A DNA stretch of 42,040 nucleotides from Canicola haemoglobinophilus. GTDB lineage: Bacteria > Pseudomonadota > Gammaproteobacteria > Enterobacterales > Pasteurellaceae. This document shows, piece after piece, positions 15,582 to 22,595 of this stretch. The notes below the pieces were generated by a model that was given only the letters and a program-made list of their open reading frames with translations, searched no databases and was not told the DNA's origin. A program made the translations under genes and the position numbers. Where the stretch lies: the NCBI RefSeq assembly GCF_002015075.1, contig NZ_MUXZ01000022.1:1-42040 (forward strand), in the 5' to 3' direction. The number at the start of each line of letters is the position of its first letter. Position 1 is the first letter of the stretch.

Positions 15582-16439
15582 TTGGCAAAGATAAAAAAAG
15601 AGATAATTGAAGCAAAAGGATTTGCTATTCAGCTTTATACAGAAGATTTTAAGAATGATTATATTAGCCTGACAGATATTGCCAAATATAAAAATCGGGA
15701 AGAACCCAATGTCGTTGTGGCAAACTGGATGCGAAACCATAATACAATAGAATATTTAGGAATATGGGGGCAATTAAATAATCCCGGATTTAACCCCCTC
15801 GAATTCGAGGGGTATTTAAAAGATGCTGGGAGCAATGCTTTTACCTTATCACCTCAAAAATGGGTTACAACTACGAATGCAAAAGGATTATTCGTCAAAC
15901 TAGGAAGGGCGGGTGGGACTTTTGCTCATAAAGATATTGCATTTAAATTCGCAGCTTGGATATCAGCAGAGTTTGAACTTTACATCATTAAGGATTATCA
16001 ACGCCTAAAGGAAGATGAGACTTCAAGATTATCTTTAACTTGGAATTTGCATCGGCAAATATCTAAGATTAACTATAAAATTCATACAAATGCGATTAAA
16101 ACATATTTGTTAAAAGATCTAACTGAAAGTCAATTAGGTTTTAAATATGCAAGTGAAACAGATATGCTTAATGTTGCTTTATTTGATAAAACTGCAAAGC
16201 AGTGGAAGGATGAAAATAAAGGCTTAAAAGGAAATATGCGAGATTATGCTAGCTTGAATGAATTATTAGTTCTTTCAAATATGGAAAGCTACAATGCTAT
16301 TTTGATTGAAAAAGGAATTGAGGCAAAAGAAAGAATGATAGAACTCAGAAAACTTGCTAGAACACAGCTATTATCCTTGGAAAAATTAAATCAGAAATCG
16401 ATAAAAGATTTGGAGACTTTAGGTGATGACAAGCATTAA
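15582..16439 (+). CDS. KilA-N domain protein, probably acquired
   Basis: KilA-N is a DNA-binding-type domain spread among phages, large DNA viruses and bacteria. It covers about residues 20-125 here: DYISLTDIAKYKN, VVANWMRNHNTIEYLGIW, AGSNAFTLSPQKWVTTTNAKGLFVKLGRAGGTFAHKDIA and FKFAAWISAEFELYIIKDYQRL. The C-terminal half is helical and charged (IEKGIEAKERMIELRKLARTQLLSLEKL). The start is TTG with AAGGG 8 bases upstream; I found no ATG able to replace it. Function is unknown. The gene is richer in A and T than kdsB or uvrC (two 60-base stretches counted gave 25 % G+C), has no uptake signal, carries an 18-base perfect palindrome (15795-15812) and is bounded by an exact 10-base direct repeat. 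These together suggest insertion between two housekeeping genes. Confidence 0.85.
   Translation: MAKIKKEIIEAKGFAIQLYTEDFKNDYISLTDIAKYKNREEPNVVVANWMRNHNTIEYLGIWGQLNNPGFNPLEFEGYLKDAGSNAFTLSPQKWVTTTNAKGLFVKLGRAGGTFAHKDIAFKFAAWISAEFELYIIKDYQRLKEDETSRLSLTWNLHRQISKINYKIHTNAIKTYLLKDLTESQLGFKYASETDMLNVALFDKTAKQWKDENKGLKGNMRDYASLNELLVLSNMESYNAILIEKGIEAKERMIELRKLARTQLLSLEKLNQKSIKDLETLGDDKH
15795..15812. repeat. 18-base perfect palindrome inside the KilA-N gene
   Basis: CCCCTCGAATTCGAGGGG is its own reverse complement and is the most G+C-dense spot of the gene. It codes for part of NPLEFEGY, inside the KilA-N domain, so protein constraint may explain some of it. It might also act as a binding site or form a hairpin in the message. 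Confidence 0.9.
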
Positions 16440-16444
16440 TGGAT
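16435..16444 (+). repeat. Right copy of the 10-base direct repeat flanking the KilA-N gene
   Basis: ATTAATGGAT again, 904 bases after the left copy. It begins within the last codons of the KilA-N gene (its TAA is inside the repeat) and ends 53 bases before the uvrC ATG. Confidence 0.55.
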
Positions 16445-16497
16445 ATGTTTTGGTTGCGATAACGTCTCTATAAAAATTATACAATTATAGATTTAAC

Positions 16498-18330
16498 ATG
16501 ATATTTGACCATAAAACCTTTCTTGCCAATGTAACGCACCAGCCTGGTGTTTATCGCATGTTCGATGCAAAAGGGCAGGTTATTTATGTTGGTAAGGCAA
16601 AAGATCTGAAAAAGCGTTTATCGAGCTATTTTCGTACTAATTTAAGTAGTAAAAAGACCTCTGCTTTGGTTTCGCACATTCATTCCATTGAAACCACAAT
16701 AACTACTTCAGAAACAGAAGCATTACTACTTGAGCATAACTATATTAAAGCTTTCCAGCCTCGTTATAACGTACTATTGAGAGATGATAAATCCTATCCT
16801 TATGTTTTATTAACGCAAGAACGTCATCCTAGAATTACTTCACATCGTGGTGCTAAAAAAGTGCAAGGAGAGTATTTCGGTCCCTATCCTCATGCAAGTG
16901 CGGTGCGAGAAACCTTATCTTTGTTGCAAAAATTATTTCCTATTCGCCAATGTGAAAATTCTGTTTATAAAAATCGCTCTCGCCCTTGTTTGCAATATCA
17001 AATTGGACGTTGTCTGGCTCCTTGTGTGAGCGGATATGTGACAGATCAGGATTATCAAGCTCAGGTTGAATATGCAAGATTGTTTTTACAAGGCAAAGAT
17101 CAACAAGTATTAGAACATTTGATTGGCAAAATGGAGCAGGCAAGCCAGCAATTAGATTTTGAAAGTGCGGCACGTTTTAGAGATCAAATTCAGTCTGTTC
17201 GTGCAGTGATTGAAAAACAATTTGTCAGTAATGAACGACTAGATGATATGGATATTATTGCTATCGCTTATCAGCTTGGTATGGCTTGTGTGCAAGTGAT
17301 GTTTATTCGTCAAGGGAAAGTGTTGGGCAATCGTAGTTATTTTCCTAAAGTACCAGCCAATACGGATTTAGCTGAACTCACGGCGACTTTTGTTGGGCAA
17401 TTTTATTTACAAGCTCATCAAGGCAGAACTATTCCAAACAATATTGTGTTGGATCATAAGTTGGAAGTAAAAGCAGAATTAGAACAGCTATTAAGTGAGC
17501 AAGCTGGGCGAAAAGTGAATATTCAAGACAATGTAAAAGGTGACAAAAGCCAGTATTTACATTTAGCACAAATGAATGCTAAAGCAGCCTTAAGGGTGAA
17601 GCTCAAAGAAAGCAGTTTAATTAGCGAACGCTATCAAGCCTTACAAGCTCTTTTATCTTTGCCTGAAATTAAACGCATGGAATGTTTTGATATTAGTCAT
17701 ACCATGGGGGAGCAAACTATTGCTTCTTGTGTAGTGTTTAATCAAGAAGGACCTTTAAAATCCGACTATCGCCGTTTTAATATTGAAGGAATTACCGGCG
17801 GAGATGATTATGCAGCGATGGAAATGGCGTTGCGAAAACGTTATGAACGAGATTTAGAGCCTGAAAAAATCCCTGATGTAATTTTTATTGATGGTGGAAA
17901 AGGGCAGCTTAATCGAGCTTTGCAAGTGTTTGCTGAATTAAAAGTAAAATGGGATAAAAATCGACCGCACTTAATCGGCGTGGCAAAAGGTGTTGATCGC
18001 CGAGCAGGGCAAGAAACGCTCATTTTAAGCAAACTAGGGCGAGAAATAAATTTAGATCCTAATGATTTAGCTTTACATCTTATTCAGCATATTCGTGATG
18101 AAAGCCATAACCACGCCATTAGTGGCCATCGCAAAAAAAGGCAAAAAGCCTTTACCCAAAGTGGACTAGAAACCATTGAAGGTGTTGGAGCAAAACGAAG
18201 ACAAGCCTTATTAAAATATCTAGGCGGTATGCAAGGGGTTAAAAATGCGAGCTTGGAAGAAATAGCGTCGGTGCCGGGGATTTCAGCATCTTTAGCAGAG
18301 CGAATTTATGAAACTTTGCGTAGTGAATAG
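16498..18330 (+). CDS. uvrC: Excinuclease ABC subunit C
   Basis: UvrC makes both incisions in nucleotide excision repair after UvrA and UvrB find the lesion. The 610 residues match the usual length (E. coli 610). In order: the GIY-YIG nuclease domain that cuts 3' (GVYRMFDAKGQVIYVGKAKDLKKRL, about 18-42, split here as GVY...YVG), a cysteine-rich stretch (CLQYQIGRCLAPCVSGYV), the UVR motif that binds UvrB (about 203-238, ARFRDQIQSVRAVIEKQ), the RNase H-like domain for the 5' cut (MECFDISHTMGEQ, VIFIDGGKGQL) and tandem helix-hairpin-helix motifs (ETIEGVGAKRRQALL, SVPGISASLAERIYE). No good Shine-Dalgarno precedes the ATG. Two uptake signals lie inside (16896 and 17964). Confidence 0.98.
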   Translation: MIFDHKTFLANVTHQPGVYRMFDAKGQVIYVGKAKDLKKRLSSYFRTNLSSKKTSALVSHIHSIETTITTSETEALLLEHNYIKAFQPRYNVLLRDDKSYPYVLLTQERHPRITSHRGAKKVQGEYFGPYPHASAVRETLSLLQKLFPIRQCENSVYKNRSRPCLQYQIGRCLAPCVSGYVTDQDYQAQVEYARLFLQGKDQQVLEHLIGKMEQASQQLDFESAARFRDQIQSVRAVIEKQFVSNERLDDMDIIAIAYQLGMACVQVMFIRQGKVLGNRSYFPKVPANTDLAELTATFVGQFYLQAHQGRTIPNNIVLDHKLEVKAELEQLLSEQAGRKVNIQDNVKGDKSQYLHLAQMNAKAALRVKLKESSLISERYQALQALLSLPEIKRMECFDISHTMGEQTIASCVVFNQEGPLKSDYRRFNIEGITGGDDYAAMEMALRKRYERDLEPEKIPDVIFIDGGKGQLNRALQVFAELKVKWDKNRPHLIGVAKGVDRRAGQETLILSKLGREINLDPNDLALHLIQHIRDESHNHAISGHRKKRQKAFTQSGLETIEGVGAKRRQALLKYLGGMQGVKNASLEEIASVPGISASLAERIYETLRSE

Positions 18331-18370
18331 AAAGATGATTTAAAGTTTTTGCTTAGGACAATAATAAACC

Positions 18371-18399
18371 AAAGGGGAAATTGTAAATTTCCCCTTTTT
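18371..18399 (+). terminator. Terminator of uvrC
   Basis: A perfect 12-base-pair stem (18371-18382 with 18386-18397), a 3-base loop and a T run to 18399. It lies between the converging uvrC and TM2 genes; in the minus direction the T run is short, so it mainly serves uvrC. Confidence 0.9.
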
Positions 18400-18419
18400 A
18401 GATGCAACTTTTGAAGCTA

Positions 18420-18806
18420 TTAAAAAATAATATTTCCATTGTCATCAGCTGTTTTCATTAATCCAATCACAAATTCAATTAATGCAATAAATCCTGGAAT
18501 AAAAGTCCAACAGAATAAAAGATATAAAATACCTAGTCCTGTTTTTCCTGCATAAAATTTATGAATACCAAAACCCCCTAAGAAGAACGCCAGCAAACAA
18601 TAAGCCATTTTATTGACTGGTTTTGCATCTTGAGGATAGATGTTATTTGTTTTCAAAATAACAGGGGCATCATCAGTACCAAACACATCGACTTCATCTC
18701 TGATATGAGGCTCAAAATTGAAAGCTGTTCTTGGTATGACTTTAATTGAACCATCCGGCATACCGATAGAAACCATACCATTTTCGATTTTTATAATTTT
18801 AGCCAT
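18420..18806 (-). CDS. TM2 domain membrane protein
   Basis: The 128-residue protein has a soluble N-terminal part (about 1-65, strands such as IIKIENGMVSIGMPDGSIKVIP) followed by a TM2 domain: two helices with the FLGGFGIHKFYAGKTGLGILYLLF turn, then FIPGFIALIEFVIGLM. TM2 domains occur widely in bacteria and animals; no biochemical role is established in bacteria. The start is backed by GAGGAAATC before the ATG. It stands downstream of rnb on the same strand with 98 bases between, and an uptake signal (18881-18889) fills part of that gap. Location in the inner membrane is inferred from the helices. Confidence 0.85.
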   Translation of the reverse strand: MAKIIKIENGMVSIGMPDGSIKVIPRTAFNFEPHIRDEVDVFGTDDAPVILKTNNIYPQDAKPVNKMAYCLLAFFLGGFGIHKFYAGKTGLGILYLLFCWTFIPGFIALIEFVIGLMKTADDNGNIIF

Positions 18807-18904
18807 AAAGATTTCCTCTTTAATGTGATTACTTAAATTTTCTAGCTAAGGAAGAAAATATGGATTTTTTCTTTAGCTAAAAGTGCGGTGTGTTTTATTC
18901 GAGA

Positions 18905-20884
18905 TTAGTTGGCAATATTACCAATGATACTTCTTGTATCTTCTTTAACCTCGATAAGTTGAACAGGGATTATATCGCCAATTTTGTATGTTCTTTCGCC
19001 TTTAATATAAAGAGCAATTTCATCCGCATTGACTTGAAGTTCCTCTTTGTTGTTGTGCAAGGTTGAGGCTGGAATAAAAACAGATGCGCCATTTTCTAAC
19101 AATAACACTCGCAATCCACCACGCATGACATCTTGTACTTCCGCTTGGAAGATTTGTTTTTGTTCTACTTTATCTGCTAAATAACGGCAATATAGCCAAT
19201 CCGCAATATCGCGTTCAACTAAACGGTTTTGACGGCGAGCCTCTTGTAAACGTTGTAAAACGTTCTCTTGTGGGCGTTCGTATTGCTGTGTTGTTAGGCT
19301 AGCTTTAATTAAGCGGTGATTTACCATATCCGAATATTTACGAATTGGCGATGTCCATGTGGCATAACCTTGTAAACCCAAGCCAAAGTGCGGTGCTAAT
19401 TCAGCCTTAAATTCTGCAAAGGTTAAGAAACGGCGCAAACGAAACTCAAGATAATCACTTTCAAAGGGCTCAATATCATGACGCATATTGCAATAACCAA
19501 CTAAGGTTGCCAGATTTTCTACGGAGTAGAGTTGACTTAATTCTGCTTGATTTTGCTCATTAGCTAAATTTGCTAATAAGAAATTATGGGCATTTTCCAA
19601 GAATTTTTTATCAAAACCGCTGTGAGTATTAAAGATCCCGAAACCAATTTGTTCATCAAGATATTGCGCAGCACAAATATTGGCAATAATCATTGCTTCT
19701 TCAACAATTTGGTTAGCAATACGGCGATATTCTGTTTTGATCTCTTGTACTTTGCCATTTTCTGCTAATACAAAAGAGTAATCTGGTTTTTCTCTAAATA
19801 GCAGCGCATGGATTTGGCGCCATTGGGTTCTGGCTAAGGTAAATTGATGTAGCCATGCAATTTGCTGCTGGGTAATAGGATCTTGAGGTTGCCAGCTATC
19901 TGCTTTTTGTTCTAAGTAATCAGATACTTTGTCATAGGCTAATTTCGCTTTTGACATCACATAAGCTGAAACAAAGCGTGGTTTAGCGCTGATTTCACCT
20001 TGTAAGTCCGTTTCAATATAGCAAACTAAGGCAGCTCGTTTATCGTTTTCTGAAAGTGAGCAAAGATCATCTGACAATTCTCGTGGCAACATTGGAATAT
20101 TAAAGCCCGGCAAGTAATTGGTGAAACAACGCTGTTTTGCATCTTGTTCAATCTGTGAATTAATATCGATATAAGCTGTTGGATCCGCAATGGCAACCAC
20201 TAAGCGCCAGCCAATTTGCACATCGTTTTCAGTGATTGGCTCAATATATAAAGCATCGTCCATGTCTTTTGTGGTTTCACTGTCGATAGTTACGAAGTGA
20301 AGTGCGGTTAGATCTTCACGAGTTTGTTGATCTAACATCTCATAGCTTTCTTGCCCTTGTACAGGATAACGAGATTGTTCATGGCGTGCTAAGGTTACCC
20401 ACCAAGGCGCCAATTCATCGTCCGCACGACAAATAAATTCCGAAATTTGAGCAAAGAAAAAACGATCATCACGCAAAGGGTGGGTTTTTAATTGTGCCAC
20501 AACCCAATCGCCTTCTTGTAATTCTTCTTTAACGGCTTTTGTTTGATTTGCGCCAATAGGCTGGTTAATTTGTGGGTGATCCACTAAAACCTGTAATTTC
20601 TTCTCTTTATTGAACCGCACTTTTGCAATAAAGCGAGTGAGCATCGGTTCGATTAATTCTTCTGGCTCAGCTTGTTCTTTATCGCCAACAGTTTCAATTA
20701 CTGCTTTAATTTTATCGCCATGCATGACTTTTTTCATGGCAGCGGGTGGAATAAAGTAACTTTTTTTATCACATTCAAGGAAACCGAATGCTTTATCAGA
20801 GCCTTTTACGATACCTTCTACATGAGGTTTGCTATCACGAATTTGTTGTTTGAGTTGGGAAAGTAGGGGGTTATTTTGAAACAT
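18905..20884 (-). CDS. rnb: Exoribonuclease II
   Basis: RNase II degrades single-stranded RNA from the 3' end to short fragments. It has 659 residues (E. coli 644), too short for RNase R. Domains in order: cold-shock-type RNA-binding domains (about 20-150, including KAFGFLECDKKSYFIPP), the RNB catalytic domain (about 190-540) with metal-binding aspartates in DSETTKDMDDAL at 201, 207, 209 and 210, the same numbers as in the E. coli enzyme, and an S1 domain at the C-terminus (about 575-655). No Shine-Dalgarno is evident before the ATG. It follows fabI on the same strand but is separated by a hairpin. Three uptake signals lie inside it (19386, 20300 and 20614). Confidence 0.96.
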   Translation of the reverse strand: MFQNNPLLSQLKQQIRDSKPHVEGIVKGSDKAFGFLECDKKSYFIPPAAMKKVMHGDKIKAVIETVGDKEQAEPEELIEPMLTRFIAKVRFNKEKKLQVLVDHPQINQPIGANQTKAVKEELQEGDWVVAQLKTHPLRDDRFFFAQISEFICRADDELAPWWVTLARHEQSRYPVQGQESYEMLDQQTREDLTALHFVTIDSETTKDMDDALYIEPITENDVQIGWRLVVAIADPTAYIDINSQIEQDAKQRCFTNYLPGFNIPMLPRELSDDLCSLSENDKRAALVCYIETDLQGEISAKPRFVSAYVMSKAKLAYDKVSDYLEQKADSWQPQDPITQQQIAWLHQFTLARTQWRQIHALLFREKPDYSFVLAENGKVQEIKTEYRRIANQIVEEAMIIANICAAQYLDEQIGFGIFNTHSGFDKKFLENAHNFLLANLANEQNQAELSQLYSVENLATLVGYCNMRHDIEPFESDYLEFRLRRFLTFAEFKAELAPHFGLGLQGYATWTSPIRKYSDMVNHRLIKASLTTQQYERPQENVLQRLQEARRQNRLVERDIADWLYCRYLADKVEQKQIFQAEVQDVMRGGLRVLLLENGASVFIPASTLHNNKEELQVNADEIALYIKGERTYKIGDIIPVQLIEVKEDTRSIIGNIAN

Positions 20885-20907
20885 ATTTTTACGCTATAAA
20901 TGAAAAT

Positions 20908-20927
20908 GGACGTTCAAATGAACGTCC
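20908..20927 (-). terminator. Hairpin between fabI and rnb
   Basis: GGACGTTCA and TGAACGTCC form a 9-base-pair stem with only 2 unpaired bases. On the minus strand it follows the fabI stop by 21 bases and is trailed by ATTTTCATTT, so it can end most fabI transcripts before rnb. Confidence 0.75.
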
Positions 20928-20948
20928 TGAAAAAGATGAAATAGTTGA

Positions 20949-21725
20949 TTATTCGCTCATTGCTGTAATGCTAAAACCAGCATCAACATGCAATACTTCG
21001 CCTGTTACGCCAGAGGCTAATTCTGAGCATAAGAATGCTGCTGAATTACCTACGTCTTCAATTGTTACGGTACGGCGTAAAGGTGCTGTATTTTCAAAAG
21101 TTGCTAGCATTTTCTTGAAGTTTTTAATGCCTGATGCAGCTAAAGTGCGGATTGGACCTGCTGAAATTGCATTGACACGAATACCCTCTTTACCTAAATC
21201 AGCTGCCATAACACGAGTTGCCGCTTCAAGAGAGGCTTTTGCCAAACACATGACGTTATAGTTTGGAATTGCGCGTTCAGCACCTAAATAAGTTAAGGTT
21301 AATAAGCCAGCGTTTGGATTTAACATTGGGCGAGCTGCTTGTGCCATAGCAACAAAGCTGTATGCGCTAATATCATGTGCTATGCGATAGCCTTCACGAG
21401 TTGCTGCATTGACATAATCGCCGTCTAATTGATCGCCCGGAGCAAAAGCAATTGCGTGCACAAAACCATCAAATTTATCCCAATGTTGCTTTAATTGTGC
21501 AAAACATTCATTGATGCTTTCATCTGTTGCTACGTCTAAAGGTAAGACAATATTAGAACCAAACTCTTGCGCAAATTCTTCCACACGAGCTTTTAATTTA
21601 TCGTTTAAATAAGTGAAGGCTAATTCAGCACCTTCACGTTTCATTGCAGCAGCAATACCGTAAGCAATTGAACGGCTGCTTGCTAAACCTGTGATTAAAA
21701 TGCGTTTACCCGCTAAAAATCCCAT
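20949..21725 (-). CDS. fabI: Enoyl-[acyl-carrier-protein] reductase (NADH)
   Basis: FabI carries out the last reduction of each fatty acid elongation cycle. The 258 residues align without gaps to E. coli FabI except that the short C-terminal extension is missing. The NAD-binding start GFLAGKRILITGLASSRSIA and the catalytic Tyr146, Tyr156 and Lys163 (YLGAERAIPNYNVMCLAKAS) keep the E. coli numbers. Residue 93, where E. coli has glycine and where changes give triclosan resistance, is alanine here (VHAIAFAPGD), as in several other species' FabI. AAGGG precedes the ATG, and a promoter (21764-21792) lies upstream. fabB is 3 kb away on the other strand, so the fatty acid genes are not one operon. 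Confidence 0.97.
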   Translation of the reverse strand: MGFLAGKRILITGLASSRSIAYGIAAAMKREGAELAFTYLNDKLKARVEEFAQEFGSNIVLPLDVATDESINECFAQLKQHWDKFDGFVHAIAFAPGDQLDGDYVNAATREGYRIAHDISAYSFVAMAQAARPMLNPNAGLLTLTYLGAERAIPNYNVMCLAKASLEAATRVMAADLGKEGIRVNAISAGPIRTLAASGIKNFKKMLATFENTAPLRRTVTIEDVGNSAAFLCSELASGVTGEVLHVDAGFSITAMSE

Positions 21726-21763
21726 AATAAAACCCTTTATTTAGTTAGTTAAAAAGTCGGCAT

Positions 21764-21792
21764 AGTATAAGTCAAAATCCGACAAAAAACAA
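21764..21792 (-). promoter_or_regulatory. Probable fabI promoter
   Basis: On the minus strand TTGTTT (21792-21787), 17 bases, TATACT (21769-21764). The -10 matches five of six bases and the -35 three of six, at ideal spacing. The leader to the ATG would be about 30 bases. Confidence 0.5.
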
Positions 21793-21816
21793 AAGACAGC
21801 CTGAGAGTTCCGACCT

Positions 21817-22572
21817 TTAAGCTGGATTGTCAATATCTTTAAACTCCACTTCAAATCCATATTCTTTGGCTAGCCATTCGCCTAATGCTTTAATGCCGTA
21901 ACGCTCTGTGGCATGATGACCCGCCGCAAAAAAATGAAGACCTTGTTCTCGTGCAGAATGAATAGTTTGTTCTGATACTTCGCCTGTAATAAAAGCATCT
22001 AGCCCTTTTGCCGCAGCTAAATCAATATAGCCTTGTCCGCCACCTGTGCAAATACCAATAGTACGAATTAAGTGCGGTGCGTTTTCGCCACAAAATAACG
22101 GCTTACGACCTAATACTTTTTCAATGCGTTGAGCAAATGCTTCGCCACTCAATGCTTCAATTAAATCCCCATAAACAGGAATACTAAAGTTGTTATTTTC
22201 TAACGGACGTAAATTTTCAATCCCGAGTAACTTGGCAAGTTGTGCATTATTGCCTAATTCTGCGTGAGTATCTAAAGGTAGATGATAGCCATACATATTG
22301 ATGTCATTTTGTAACAAGGTTTTAATGCGTTTCCCTTTCATTCCACGAATACAAGGATTTTCGCTTTTCCAGAAATAGCCATGATGAACTAAAATTGCAT
22401 CTGCTTTTTGCTCCACCGCATAATCAATTAGCGCTTGGCTTGCGGTAACACCAGTAATGATTTTTTGCACATGCGCTTTTCCCTCCACTTGTAAACCGTT
22501 GGGCGCATAATCGGAGATAGCTGCACTATTAAGTTTTTGATTGATAATTTGTTCTAATTCAAGATTATTCAT
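21817..22572 (-). CDS. ybgI: NIF3/YbgI family dinuclear-metal protein
   Basis: YbgI-type proteins form a toroidal hexamer with two metal ions per subunit; they are proposed GTP cyclohydrolase I type 2-like or DNA-repair-linked hydrolases, but the reaction is not settled. Metal ligands can be seen: VHHGYFW (about residues 61-67), LDTHAELGNN, and near the end FAAGHHATERYGI. The start at 22572 gives 251 residues, has GGAAA 5 bases upstream and matches the family N-terminus MNNLELEQIINQKL; an in-frame TTG 12 bases upstream is less likely. It follows mnmC by 23 bases and is probably on the same transcript. An uptake signal lies inside (22070-22078). Confidence 0.93.
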   Translation of the reverse strand: MNNLELEQIINQKLNSAAISDYAPNGLQVEGKAHVQKIITGVTASQALIDYAVEQKADAILVHHGYFWKSENPCIRGMKGKRIKTLLQNDINMYGYHLPLDTHAELGNNAQLAKLLGIENLRPLENNNFSIPVYGDLIEALSGEAFAQRIEKVLGRKPLFCGENAPHLIRTIGICTGGGQGYIDLAAAKGLDAFITGEVSEQTIHSAREQGLHFFAAGHHATERYGIKALGEWLAKEYGFEVEFKDIDNPA

Positions 22573-22595
22573 ATAAGTTTCCAATTGATTAAATT

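Noticed and set aside
16454..16485. Promoter for uvrC (TTGCGA ... TATACA)
   Set aside because: 18-base spacing is acceptable, but both hexamers are only fair matches and the region is AT-rich; not listed as a feature.
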